Shown here one piece after another: positions 51,701 to 59,458 of a stretch of 64,000 nt of DNA (within the stretch, counting starts at the first letter, position 1; the number at the start of each line of letters is the position of its first letter). A program made the translations under genes and the position numbers. The stretch lies in assembly GCF_000813325.1 (NCBI RefSeq), contig NZ_BBQE01000007.1. The stretch is one strand, 5' to 3'. The notes beneath the pieces were generated by a model that was not told the origin of the DNA, searched no databases, and saw only the letters and a program-made list of their open reading frames with translations. The DNA comes from Sulfurospirillum cavolei. GTDB taxonomy: Bacteria; Campylobacterota; Campylobacteria; Campylobacterales; Sulfurospirillaceae.

Positions 51701-52346
51701 CGTCGCCAAATATCTGTACTTCGATGTGACGTGCGGCGGCGACGTATTTTTCCAAAAAAAGACCGCCGTTGGAGAAGTTGTTTTCGCTCAGACGTTTGAC
51801 CGATGCATACGCTTCTTGAAGTGCTTTTGCGTCATAGCAGAGCTGCATACCGATGCCCCCGCCCCCCGCGGTGCTTTTGAGCATCACCGGATAACCGATC
51901 GCTTGGGCACTTTTTAACGCTTCTTCGACGCTACTAAGCAGGGATGAGCCCGGAAGTAACGGGACGTTATGAGACTCTGCGAGAGACCTTGCGGTGTGTT
52001 TGAGACCAAAAGCTTCGATATGTTCAGCCCTTGGACCGATAAAGACAATGCCTTTGGTTTCACACGCTTTCGCAAAAGCGGCATTTTCGCTTAAAAAACC
52101 GTATCCCGGATGAATTGCCTCCGCACCGACTTTTTGCGCCAATGCTAAGATCTTTTCGCCGTCTAGATAACTTGAACTCGCCATTCCTTTGCCGATGCAA
52201 TATGCCTCGTCCGCAAAGCTTACATGTAAGGAATCTTTGTCGGCTTCAGTGTACACGGCCACCGAAACAATGCCCATTTTTTTGAGGGTTTTAATGACGC
52301 GGTAGGCGATTTCGCCGCGGTTGGCAATCAGAACTTTTGTAAACAT
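48744..52346 (-). CDS. Biotin-dependent guanidine/urea carboxylase
   Basis: 1,200 aa. Domains: biotin carboxylase (1-450; KVLIANRGEIAYRVIKTLKK, ATP loop MLKSTAGGGGIGMQ), KipA-like carboxyltransferase part (about 465-790; DVGVPPSGPFDALHFRYANT), KipI-like part (about 800-1030; ITFRQSGDAYLLIEYG), and a biotinyl domain with ESMKME near residue 1165. This is the classic urea carboxylase layout. With a guanidine-I riboswitch, DUF1989 partners and this operon order, the physiological substrate is most likely guanidine, giving carboxyguanidine. AAGGA precedes the ATG. Holds TTACATGTAA at 50543 and 52220. Confidence 0.93.
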   Translation of the reverse strand: MFTKVLIANRGEIAYRVIKTLKKMGIVSVAVYTEADKDSLHVSFADEAYCIGKGMASSSYLDGEKILALAQKVGAEAIHPGYGFLSENAAFAKACETKGIVFIGPRAEHIEAFGLKHTARSLAESHNVPLLPGSSLLSSVEEALKSAQAIGYPVMLKSTAGGGGIGMQLCYDAKALQEAYASVKRLSENNFSNGGLFLEKYVAAARHIEVQIFGDGKGVIATLGERDCSIQRRNQKVIEETPAPNLSDETRQALYEAATRLGQSVNYLSAGTVEFVYDTTTNDFYFLEVNTRLQVEHGVTEEVCGVDLVEWMIRQAYGRNDALYAYVHRPVGHAIQVRVYAEDPLKNFQPSSGMLHNVSFAPNIRVDSFIETGVSIASFYDPMIAKLIVKAPSREEALTKMQEAIAQTRIDGITTNLSYLGAIVGSDFFRHATHTTKSLAGFAYSSNRIDVLRPGTQTSVQDFPGRVGYWDVGVPPSGPFDALHFRYANTLVGNAKEASGLEIAITGPTLRFNQASVIALCGARIDASIDGETVAMNRAIHVKAGSVLKLKKVHMQGFRTYLAIRGGLDVPLYLGSRSTFTLGHFGGHAGRELIAGDVLHVSSMIAQEPLNEPLNVAHAITNTWEIGVLYGPHGAPEFFTEEDIEAFFAATWEVHYNSNRTGVRLIGPKPSWARKDGGEAGLHPSNIHDNAYAIGAVDFTGDMPVILGPDGPSLGGFVCPVSVASAELWKIGQLRAGDKIRFVPISHDNAIKMLQAQEAALEKGVAFDARSFLHIAPLGSTILYRDEGKNDLPSITFRQSGDAYLLIEYGLMQLDIAFRFRVHVLMETLKKACIAGIIDITPGIRSLQVHFDPLVCDRAKLIEQIAAMECSLPSIDDIEVPTRIVHLPLSWDDVQTRIAIEKYMKIVRPDAPWCPSNIEFIRRINGLNAIEDVKKIVFDANYLVMGLGDVYLGAPVATPLDPRHRLVTTKYNPARTWTPENAVGIGGAYMCVYGMEGPGGYQFVGRTVQMWNKYRQTNDFKEGKPWLLRFFDQIRFYEVSHEELMQMREDFPRGKINLKIEESTFSLKAYKAFLAQNGESIDAFVTIQRRAFEEERLMWEKTGLANFSAEHEAEVAHENEVVELGDNEGVEAPVQGNLWKINAKVGDTVKEGDVLAIAESMKMEIAIEASENGKIVAVLCEEGENIHAGKLLFIIEPIKA

Positions 52347-52430
52347 CTCTCATCCTTGCAAAAAATTCGCGGGTCGTCCCGCAAAACTATTTTTCTCTTA
52401 AAGGTCGTCCTTTAAAAGGCGCAAACGCGC

Positions 52431-53042
52431 TTAGGCTTCTTTGATGATGATCTGAATCGGCGTCGGATTGAAACCGTTACACGGGTTATTGAGTTGCGGG
52501 CAGTTGGAAATGAGCACCAAAACGTCCATATAAGCCTTCATTTCGACGTAATCGCCGCCTTTGGAGATACCGTCTACAATCGCTAAATGACCGTCTTCTT
52601 CGACCGGAACGTTCATAAAGAAGTTGATGTTGTTGGTCAAATCGCGCGGGTGCATTTCAAGTTCGCCGATCGCTAGAAGATAGTTGTCGCGGCAACTGTG
52701 CATGTACTTTTTGTCGTGTCCGAAACGCACCGTATTGCTCTCCGCACTGCAATGCCCGCCTAAAGTGTCGTGGTTTCCGCAGGTATCGGCGACGACTTCG
52801 AGCATCACGTTATCGTCGTTGGAAAGCAGTTTTGTTCCCGTCGTGATAAAAATACTGCCCTGCTCGCGAACGGTGTCGCTTGCACTGTAACGCTCTTCGT
52901 GATCGTTCGCGTTGTAAAAAAGCGTATCGACCGCTTGACACCCCTCCAAATCGACGATGCGAATCGTTTGACCCTTTTTAACGACACGGTAAAACGGCAC
53001 ACCCGAACTGACGCGCTCGTTGAATATCTCTTTTGCTTCCAT
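52431..53042 (-). CDS. DUF1989 protein, carboxyguanidine deiminase subunit (urea carboxylase-associated protein 2 type)
   Basis: 203 aa from ATG 53042. DUF1989 core: IRIVDLEGCQAVDTLFYNAN, then HEERYSASDTVREQGSIF, and cysteine/histidine ligands in ADTCGNHDTLGGHCSAES and HSCRDNYLLAI. This family was long called urea carboxylase-associated; two homologous subunits together act as carboxyguanidine deiminase, turning carboxyguanidine into allophanate. It lies 10 bases after its paralogue and 84 bases before the carboxylase. Confidence 0.88.
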   Translation of the reverse strand: MEAKEIFNERVSSGVPFYRVVKKGQTIRIVDLEGCQAVDTLFYNANDHEERYSASDTVREQGSIFITTGTKLLSNDDNVMLEVVADTCGNHDTLGGHCSAESNTVRFGHDKKYMHSCRDNYLLAIGELEMHPRDLTNNINFFMNVPVEEDGHLAIVDGISKGGDYVEMKAYMDVLVLISNCPQLNNPCNGFNPTPIQIIIKEA

Positions 53043-53052
53043 CGTTGTCTCC

Positions 53053-53772
53053 TTAGGCAAAATAACGCGCGTTATTCTCAAAACCGCGTCTGGCTTCTTC
53101 GCTAAAATTCAAACAAAAATCATCTTCGCTAAAGTCCGCTCCGTGATAGATAACGACGGAGAGTTCGCTTGGGTTGTACGTTCCTTTTTCCATGACGTGC
53201 GGCGTATTGGAAAGCACCAAAAGCACGTTCATATCGGCACGAAACTCGATGTACTCCCCTGCTTTGGGACGTTTGGGAGAAAGTTCCAAACGACTTCCCT
53301 CTTTGACGTCGACTTTGCGAAAAAGATTGAGGCACGGAATCATATCGCGCTTGCCCATACCGTATTTGCCCAGTTCGATCAAAAAGTTTTCGCGGTCGCT
53401 TTTGAAATAGGCATTGCGCATCTTCTCGTACGTTCCGCTTCCGAAGTTTTGCGCTACGATACGAGGATTGCTCATACCCGCCATCGTATCCAAAAGCCCT
53501 TGGGTGGTATCATCCGTAATCGACAAAAGCACGTGCCCGAGTTCGGAGAAAAGCACTTTACCTTTGCCTAAAAAGGCGTTCCACTGAATCTTGACCGTAT
53601 CGGCAGAGTTGTAACGCTCACTGAAATTATCGGCGTTGTAAAACATAATACTCGCACTCGCATCGGCATCTTTGGCGTAAATGCGGATTTTATCGCCGCG
53701 TTTGATGATTTTTGACCACTTCGCACCCCCAACGATACGCTCTTCCAAAACAATCTTGTTTTTATCTATCAT
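53053..53772 (-). CDS. DUF1989 protein, second carboxyguanidine deiminase subunit (urea carboxylase-associated protein 1 type)
   Basis: 239 aa from ATG 53772, overlapping the ATPase gene by 11 bases; the upstream extension to 53829 is unlikely. Same fold as the next gene (IRIYAKDADASASIMFYNAD; NSADTVKIQWNAFLGKG), but the cysteine-rich ligand segment of its partner is replaced by TMAGMSNPRIVAQNFGSG, so metal binding probably resides in the other subunit. Heterodimer formation is known for the family. Confidence 0.87.
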   Translation of the reverse strand: MIDKNKIVLEERIVGGAKWSKIIKRGDKIRIYAKDADASASIMFYNADNFSERYNSADTVKIQWNAFLGKGKVLFSELGHVLLSITDDTTQGLLDTMAGMSNPRIVAQNFGSGTYEKMRNAYFKSDRENFLIELGKYGMGKRDMIPCLNLFRKVDVKEGSRLELSPKRPKAGEYIEFRADMNVLLVLSNTPHVMEKGTYNPSELSVVIYHGADFSEDDFCLNFSEEARRGFENNARYFA

Positions 53773-54508
53773 TTTTTTCTTCCTTTTTCTCACGCAATAA
53801 CGGAATATCGTACGTGATTTTTGCGCCAAACGCGTTGGGTGCTTGAGGATCGTTTCGAACCTTATCGAACACCAACACTCTGGTTCCCAAATAAAAGCCC
53901 TCGTGAAGATCGTGCGTGACCATCACGACGGTTAAGTTGTTTTTCTTCCACAAATCCAAAATAAGCGCGTGCATGTCGGCTCGAATGCCCGGATCCAACG
54001 CCCCGAAAGGCTCGTCCAATAAAAGCAGTTTGGGCTTTTTGACCAAAGACTGCGCGATGGAAAGGCGTTGTTGCATCCCGCCGGATAATTCGCTCGGATA
54101 GTGATGAAGCACGCTTCCAAGCCCCACGGCTTCTAGCATCGCGACGGCTTCGGCGCGTGCTTCTTTTTTAGCGCGACCGAAGAGCTTGCCTAAAAAAGGT
54201 GCTTTTCCCAATTCAATGCCGAGCATCACGTTTTCCAAAACACTTAAATGCGAAAAGAGCGAATAACGCTGAAACACGATGCCCCGCTCCACGCTCGGTT
54301 CGCTCGGAAAAGGTTTACCCTCAAAGAGAAAAAGCCCTTTGCTCGGGCTCTCTTCACCGAGCAACATCTTTAAAAACGTACTCTTACCGCATCCAGAAGG
54401 CCCTACCAGCGTGCAAAACTCGCCCTCTTTGATCTCCAAAGAGAGGTTTTCCAACACGACGTTATCCCCGTAGCGTTTCCATAGATTTTTGATCGTAATC
54501 AAACTCAT
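53762..54508 (-). CDS. ABC transporter ATPase (guanidine operon; NrtD/SsuB/TauB type)
   Basis: 248 aa from ATG 54508, which overlaps the permease stop as ATGA. Walker A GPSGCGKST (about 38-46), signature ELSGGMQQRLSIAQSL (about 136-151), Walker B LLLLDEPFGALD, and H-loop VMVTHD. It belongs to the nitrate/sulfonate/taurine class and energises import by the adjacent permease and binding protein, most likely of guanidine or a related compound. Confidence 0.92.
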   Translation of the reverse strand: MSLITIKNLWKRYGDNVVLENLSLEIKEGEFCTLVGPSGCGKSTFLKMLLGEESPSKGLFLFEGKPFPSEPSVERGIVFQRYSLFSHLSVLENVMLGIELGKAPFLGKLFGRAKKEARAEAVAMLEAVGLGSVLHHYPSELSGGMQQRLSIAQSLVKKPKLLLLDEPFGALDPGIRADMHALILDLWKKNNLTVVMVTHDLHEGFYLGTRVLVFDKVRNDPQAPNAFGAKITYDIPLLREKKEEKNDR

Positions 54509-55326
54509 AGGGCATCCTTTTTCGCGTACCACGGGAAAACCTTACATGTAAGTTTTTTCAGGAGAAAATCCGCTAAAAACGCCAACACCGTAATCCACAA
54601 AACGTAGGGCAAAATCATATCCATCGCCAAATAACGTCTGACCAAAAAGATGCGATACCCAAGTCCCTCGGTCGCCGCAATCGCTTCGGAGGAGATCAAG
54701 AAAATCCACGCCGTTCCCAAGGTCAATCGCACCGCATCTAAAAGACGCGGTAACATCTGCGGAACGATAATGCGAACGGCAAGCGTCCACGAACTCGCTC
54801 CCAAAGTTTGCGCTTTAATGAGCTGTTCTTTAGGAAACTCCTCGACGCGATGCTGTAAATCGCGCACGATGATGGGCGTTACGCCGATAACGATCAACGC
54901 GACTTTAGCGACCTCTCCCATTCCGAAGACGATAAAAAGAATCGGCAAGATCGCAATCGGAGGAACCATCGAAAAGGCGGCGATAAACGGGGAAAAACCC
55001 GCTCGAACGAGCGGAATCAACCCCAAAGGCACGCCGAGCATCAATCCCAACGCCGCACTAATGCCAATCCCCAATCCTAAACGCTGCAAAGAAGCGAGCG
55101 TATCGTTCCAAAAAATGATCTCACCGCTTCGTTTGCTCGGACTCAGTGCCGACTTGTCCATCGTTTGCACCATCTGCGCGATCGAGGGTAGGAGCTTATC
55201 CTCGGCATTGTCCGCTAACCTCGCATGGGAAGCAAACACGTACACGATCACGAGAATGACAAACGGGAGCAGTCCTAATAGTAAGGCGTTCCCGCGATTG
55301 GGTTTTCGATTGATCAGTCGCTTCAT
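54505..55326 (-). CDS. ABC transporter permease (guanidine operon)
   Basis: 273 aa, about six membrane helices. The binding-protein-dependent permease motif (EAA loop) is IKAQTLGASSWTLAVRIIVP (about 176-195). It has the SsuC/TauC layout with a long periplasmic loop after helix 1. It lies 24 bases after the binding-protein gene and overlaps the ATPase start. Ends in a stretch (LTCKVF) encoded by a TTACATGTAA site at 54542. Confidence 0.92.
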   Translation of the reverse strand: MKRLINRKPNRGNALLLGLLPFVILVIVYVFASHARLADNAEDKLLPSIAQMVQTMDKSALSPSKRSGEIIFWNDTLASLQRLGLGIGISAALGLMLGVPLGLIPLVRAGFSPFIAAFSMVPPIAILPILFIVFGMGEVAKVALIVIGVTPIIVRDLQHRVEEFPKEQLIKAQTLGASSWTLAVRIIVPQMLPRLLDAVRLTLGTAWIFLISSEAIAATEGLGYRIFLVRRYLAMDMILPYVLWITVLAFLADFLLKKLTCKVFPWYAKKDAL

Positions 55327-55350
55327 CCTATCCTCTTTTGTATACGAATT

Positions 55351-56418
55351 TTAGAGTTTTCCCTCGGCCGCCAATTTCATGTATTCGTCCGTAAAGCGAA
55401 GTTTCATATTTCCGGTACTGCCGTAGGTTTTGCCGTTAGGAAACGCCATACCGACAAACGTCGCATCTTTTGCTCCGTCTCCTAAAATGCCGTGCTCATA
55501 GGAGAATTCGCTCACTTTTTGCATCGTTTTGGGAAGCTCTGTGCTAATACTAAATGCTACGGCATCTTTAGCGTCGTAGAACATATTGGTCGTTGTCAGT
55601 TGGCTATTGAAGCCCGCAACGTCCGTTCCGGAGGCTTTTGCCATCATCGCAATCGCTTTGGCGTCTTTATTTTTCATCAAGCCCATCACCTCGTACCATG
55701 CGCCGGTTAACGCTTTGGCAAGCTTGGGATTGTCTTTGATCGTCTCGGTATTGAGCACTAACATGTCGATGATTTCACCGGGAATTTTGCTAGAATCAAA
55801 GACTAATGAAGCGCCTTTCATCCCTTTGATTTCGCTGAGTTGCGGATTCCAAGTGACCAAAGAGGTAACTTCGGAAGAAGCAAAGGCCGCAACGATGTCC
55901 GCGTCGGACGTATTGACGACTTTGATGTCTTTTTCTTTAAGACCTATGCTCTCAAGTCCGCGTGCTAAAAGATAGTGAGAGACGGAGAGTTCGACGAGAT
56001 TGACGTTTTGACCTTTGATCTCGGCAAGGCTTTTTTTGTTTTTAAGAATAATACCGTCGTTCCCGTTGGAAAAATCGCCGATAATTACGGCAGTGGAGTC
56101 CACGCCGCCCGCGGCAGGAATCGTGAGTGCGTCCATATTGGTCATTACGCATCCGTCAAATTTTCCGGCGGTGTATTGGTTGATCGATTCGACATAATCG
56201 TTGACTTGAACCATTTCGATTTGAATGCCGTATTTTTTCGCCCATTTATCGATAATGCCGGATTGTTGCGCATAGTCCCACGGCATCCATCCGACGTAAA
56301 TCGTCCACGCGACTTGGAACTTCTCTTTGGTTTGAGCCATTAAAGAGACGCTCATCATCGTCGTAGCCACCATAGAGGCAACACAAAGCTTCAGCACAGA
56401 GTTAAAGATAGAGGTCAT
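55351..56418 (-). CDS. Periplasmic substrate-binding protein (guanidine operon)
   Basis: 355 aa from ATG 56418, preceded by AGGAG; the longer frame to 56454 would run into the riboswitch. Signal peptide about 1-28 (ending SVSLMAQ). NrtA/SsuA-type binding fold: VAWTIYVGWMPWDYAQQSGI at about 36-55 with several aromatic residues, suitable for a planar cation, then VMTNMDALTIPAAGGVDST. First gene under the guanidine-I riboswitch, so guanidine or a guanidino compound is the likely ligand. Confidence 0.9.
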   Translation of the reverse strand: MTSIFNSVLKLCVASMVATTMMSVSLMAQTKEKFQVAWTIYVGWMPWDYAQQSGIIDKWAKKYGIQIEMVQVNDYVESINQYTAGKFDGCVMTNMDALTIPAAGGVDSTAVIIGDFSNGNDGIILKNKKSLAEIKGQNVNLVELSVSHYLLARGLESIGLKEKDIKVVNTSDADIVAAFASSEVTSLVTWNPQLSEIKGMKGASLVFDSSKIPGEIIDMLVLNTETIKDNPKLAKALTGAWYEVMGLMKNKDAKAIAMMAKASGTDVAGFNSQLTTTNMFYDAKDAVAFSISTELPKTMQKVSEFSYEHGILGDGAKDATFVGMAFPNGKTYGSTGNMKLRFTDEYMKLAAEGKL

Positions 56419-56463
56419 GGAAGACTCCTGAGTAGAATTTGGGAAACACGCCAAGAGGTTGAA

Positions 56464-56592
56464 AACCTCCCGGGCTTTTATCCCTCCGTGAACCTCTACT
56501 CAAGAGGCGACAGCTCTTGGACCAGACGCACGATGTGCCGGAACCCTAGCCGTCATTTCAGTGATTAGCAGTGAGGCTTTCGCCCCAATGAC
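56464..56592 (-). promoter_or_regulatory. Guanidine-I riboswitch (ykkC class)
   Basis: Read on the minus strand, the class-defining blocks appear in order: CTAGGGTTCCGG (56549-56538), CTGGTCCAAGAGCTG (around 56525-56511), then ACGGAGGGATAAAAGCCCGG (56489-56470). An upstream stem AATGAC/GTCATT (56587-56592, 56552-56557) frames the aptamer. A downstream GAGGTT/AACCTC hairpin next to the last block is a likely expression platform. It lies 46 bases ahead of the binding-protein ATG. Guanidine binding should turn on the ten-gene operon. Confidence 0.92.
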
Positions 56593-56691
56593 ATGTTTTC
56601 TGCCGAAAGTATAACCGATTTTTTGAAAACGAATAAACACTTAATTGCTTAAAATTTAAGCACTCAATTCAAAGTCGTTGAAAACAAACGC

Positions 56692-57303
56692 TTATGCGCT
56701 ATAAGGTGTTTTGAGATACGACGTCAGTAATGTGAGCGATTCTAAATGCATACTTAAGTATCGGTTTTGAGAGGTCGGTTTGTAAACGTACAGCGGCGTA
56801 TCGGCTATTTTGCCGACGTATTCAAAATCGTTTCGATCGTTAATGCCCTCTAAAAAAAGACGCGTTTCTTCTTTTTTAGCGACAAAATTTTCCAAACGTT
56901 TCGTGTAGAACGCCGATTCCAAAACACCGTTTTTGCACAATAACCGTCCTTGCGTACGGCTTAGCGAAGGGCATTTCGTATCTACTAAAAGATGTTCGAA
57001 GTAAGGGCTCACGGGATAGAGTCGGCATGCGGGCGGGCGGGCATCGTAGATCGAACAACGTTTATGATCAAGATAGCGGCACGTGTTTTCTCCGTCGTTC
57101 AGTAAAACAAAAACGCCCAAGGTATCTTCAAGAAAGCTAAAAACAATCGGGAAATAGCGATAAACCGCTTCAAAATCTTCTAAAATCAAAGGTGCTAGCG
57201 AAAAGCCGTGCGCTCCGTCACAGCAAAAACCTTGACATGTAGAACACCCGTTAAAATACCAATCACGCCCTTTAATCGTGACGAAACTTCCGATACAATC
57301 CAT
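56692..57303 (-). CDS. YkgJ-family cysteine-cluster protein
   Basis: 203 aa. The conserved cysteines are GCSTCQGFCCDG (about 19-30), CRYLDHKRCSIYDARPPACR (about 75-94) and LVDTKCPSL. The YkgJ (UPF0153) family is thought to bind zinc or an iron-sulfur cluster; its role is not settled. It is a single gene, with promoter-like AT-rich sequence upstream (57304-57433), not obviously linked to the guanidine or selenium genes on either side. Confidence 0.87.
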   Translation of the reverse strand: MDCIGSFVTIKGRDWYFNGCSTCQGFCCDGAHGFSLAPLILEDFEAVYRYFPIVFSFLEDTLGVFVLLNDGENTCRYLDHKRCSIYDARPPACRLYPVSPYFEHLLVDTKCPSLSRTQGRLLCKNGVLESAFYTKRLENFVAKKEETRLFLEGINDRNDFEYVGKIADTPLYVYKPTSQNRYLSMHLESLTLLTSYLKTPYSA

Positions 57304-57433
57304 TTGTGCCCGCGCAAATTAAGATGCGATTATCATACAACAAAGTCAAACGCAAATCCATACCCGCTTGGCAAAATCAAGGCGAAACGCATTATAGCAC
57401 CCCGACACACGCCGTTTTTACACACCCTCGATC

Positions 57434-58465
57434 TTACATGTACGCCAACGGTTTGTCGTAAAACGCCTTGACTTCCGCGATGATCGCCGCATATTCCACC
57501 CCTTCGTTTCGGAGGTGTTCGAGCAGTTTTGGCGCGTCGTTTTGCGAAACCGCGATCAACAAGCCGCCCGACGTTTGCGCGTCGTAAAGCATGATCTCGT
57601 TTCGATGCGCCTTTTGAACGGCAACTTTATCGCTCAAATAGGCTTTGTTGGTATACGCTCCGGCAGGAATGATGCCCATATCCGCCAATGCCTTAGCTTC
57701 CTCGACGATAGGAATCGCATCGATATCAAAAAGAATACTCACGCGATCGGCGCTCATTTCGTAGGCATGCCCGAAAAGTCCGAATCCCGTCACGTCGGTG
57801 CATGCGCTCACGTCGTAGCGTTGCATGATGCGCGAAGCCTTGTGGTTCAACGTCGCCAAAATCGACGCGACCTTTTCGACCGCATCGCTTGGAAGCATAT
57901 CCGCTTTGATCGCCGTCGTTAAAATACCCATACCCAACGGTTTGGTCAAAACGAGTACATCGCCGACTCTGGGCGTATTGTTGCGGTAAATCTTTTGAGG
58001 GTGAACAAACCCCGCAACGCTTAAACCGTAGGTCATTTCGGGTGCTTCGATGGTATGACCGCCGATAATGACGCCGCCGCATTCTCGTACTTTACTCTCG
58101 CCGCCCGCTAAGATCTCTTTGAGCACGCTTCGGGGTTGATGGCAACCGTCAAATCCGACGATATTCATCGCCGTCGCGACTTCTCCGCCCATAGCAAAAA
58201 CGTCGCTTAGCGAATTGGCGGCGGCGATTTGTCCGTAGACAAACGGATCGTCCACGACGGGCGTAATAATATCGACCGTCTGCACCAACGCACGCGTACT
58301 ATCAAGCGCGTATACGCTGGCATCGTCACTGGTGTCCATTCCGACCAATACGTTTTCATGCGTGCAAGAAAGACTGCCGATCGCTTCTGTGAGATCTCCC
58401 GGACCTAGCTTGGCAGCACAACCCGCAGCCTTGACGTATTTGGTCAATTTTGCTTCGTTATTCAT
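57434..58465 (-). CDS. selD: Selenide, water dikinase
   Basis: 343 aa from ATG 58465 (AGGAA 6 bases before). The active-site region is VKAAGCAAKLGPGDLTEAIG (about 11-30) with C16 where some SelD enzymes have selenocysteine, and K19. Further family segments are VGMDTSDDASVYAL and TSGGLLIAVS. It makes selenophosphate from selenide and ATP for selenocysteine and selenouridine. It lies 7 bases after yedF. tRNA-Sec is in the same window at 41521, but selA and selB are not. Confidence 0.95.
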   Translation of the reverse strand: MNNEAKLTKYVKAAGCAAKLGPGDLTEAIGSLSCTHENVLVGMDTSDDASVYALDSTRALVQTVDIITPVVDDPFVYGQIAAANSLSDVFAMGGEVATAMNIVGFDGCHQPRSVLKEILAGGESKVRECGGVIIGGHTIEAPEMTYGLSVAGFVHPQKIYRNNTPRVGDVLVLTKPLGMGILTTAIKADMLPSDAVEKVASILATLNHKASRIMQRYDVSACTDVTGFGLFGHAYEMSADRVSILFDIDAIPIVEEAKALADMGIIPAGAYTNKAYLSDKVAVQKAHRNEIMLYDAQTSGGLLIAVSQNDAPKLLEHLRNEGVEYAAIIAEVKAFYDKPLAYM

Positions 58466-58472
58466 AGCGTTC

Positions 58473-59063
58473 CTATAAGCTAATAGTGCCTTCTCCGCCG
58501 AAAAGCATTTCGATCGTGCCGTACGCATTGCCGATTTTACCGACCTTGAGCCGGTCGCTCACACCGTAAAATTCAAGGCAAACGCCGCACGAGTAAATTT
58601 CAACGCCCTTGGCTTCCAAGTTTTTTAAAATCTCTATCGCGGGAGCGTTCTCATCGGCGGTCGTTAAATGCACCGCCGTGTTGACGCAAACGATGCGTTT
58701 GGGAAGTTTGGGAAGTTCTAACGTGGATTTCAAAAACCCGACGATCAATTTAGCACCGAGTTCGCCCTCGCCTACTTTATCGCTTTTCAAAAAGAGGGTT
58801 TTGTCTAAAAACGCTTCCTCTTTAGAAGAAGCGACAACCGCGCACGCAAAGCCTTTCACGACCGTAATCAGGCTCTTTCCGCCTTGTAACTCTTCGGCCC
58901 TTGCATCATAACCGCTATTTTGCGCGAAACGCAAAACGTTTTCTCGCGAAGCGACGTTATCGACGACGATCTCTAGAATCGAGTCTTTCGGAAGCGTTTC
59001 CAAAGCTTTTTTCGTTTTTAAAACCGGCTCGGGACACGCCAAACCGCTGCAATCGATTTTCAT
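58473..59063 (-). CDS. yedF: Selenium metabolism protein YedF (SirA/TusA-like)
   Basis: 196 aa. The N-terminal TusA-like domain has the CPxP motif (CSGLACPEPVLKTKKALETL, about 5-24), and the C-terminal DsrE-like half has VCVNTAVHLTT and IYSCGVCLEFYGVSDRLKVG. The fused form beside selD is the selenium-metabolism subfamily, believed to handle or donate reduced selenium to SelD. Transcribed with selD. Confidence 0.92.
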   Translation of the reverse strand: MKIDCSGLACPEPVLKTKKALETLPKDSILEIVVDNVASRENVLRFAQNSGYDARAEELQGGKSLITVVKGFACAVVASSKEEAFLDKTLFLKSDKVGEGELGAKLIVGFLKSTLELPKLPKRIVCVNTAVHLTTADENAPAIEILKNLEAKGVEIYSCGVCLEFYGVSDRLKVGKIGNAYGTIEMLFGGEGTISL

Positions 59064-59143
59064 GGTATTGTTCTCCGTATCTAAAATGTGTTGTGTCTAC
59101 GCCGTAGACCTTAAAAAAGAGGGGAAGAGCCGAGGCGCTCTTC

Positions 59144-59332
59144 TTATTTTTGATTCATCGTTTTTTCAATCCATGCGCTCGCTTCGGCTACGGACGGAAA
59201 TTTTTGGCTTTTGGCGACTTGATTTTGACCTTCGTAAAAGCGCACGCGGATACCGTCTTGCACTTCGTCGATTTTAATACGCGTAATGCGATCGGCATTG
59301 AGGTAGACTCTATCGTTTAATCTTACAAACAT
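59144..59332 (-). CDS. Small unknown protein upstream of yedF-selD
   Basis: 62 aa (MFVRLNDRVYLNADRITRIK; later FPSVAEASAWIEKTMNQ), with AGGAG 8 bases before the ATG. The beta-rich start and helical end resemble small LytTR-like or Hfq-independent conserved proteins, but no family is certain. It is 80 bases ahead of yedF in the same orientation and may belong to the same transcript. Confidence 0.7.
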   Translation of the reverse strand: MFVRLNDRVYLNADRITRIKIDEVQDGIRVRFYEGQNQVAKSQKFPSVAEASAWIEKTMNQK

Positions 59333-59458
59333 ACTCGTAACTCCTTGATCTGATAATTGCCCTCATTGTAGCACGATTTTTGTAAATTCAAAATAGCAAC
59401 CGCATTTTTGTGCTATACTTTAAAACCGTATGTTTTGATGTCATAAAAAGGTCACGCC

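Noticed and set aside
48744..52346. Dedicated urea carboxylase
   Set aside because: Domain layout cannot separate urea from guanidine carboxylase, but the guanidine-I riboswitch and DUF1989 partners favour guanidine as the main substrate.
53020..53571. 183-codon plus-strand frame across the DUF1989 genes
   Set aside because: Antisense to two overlapping, well-supported genes.
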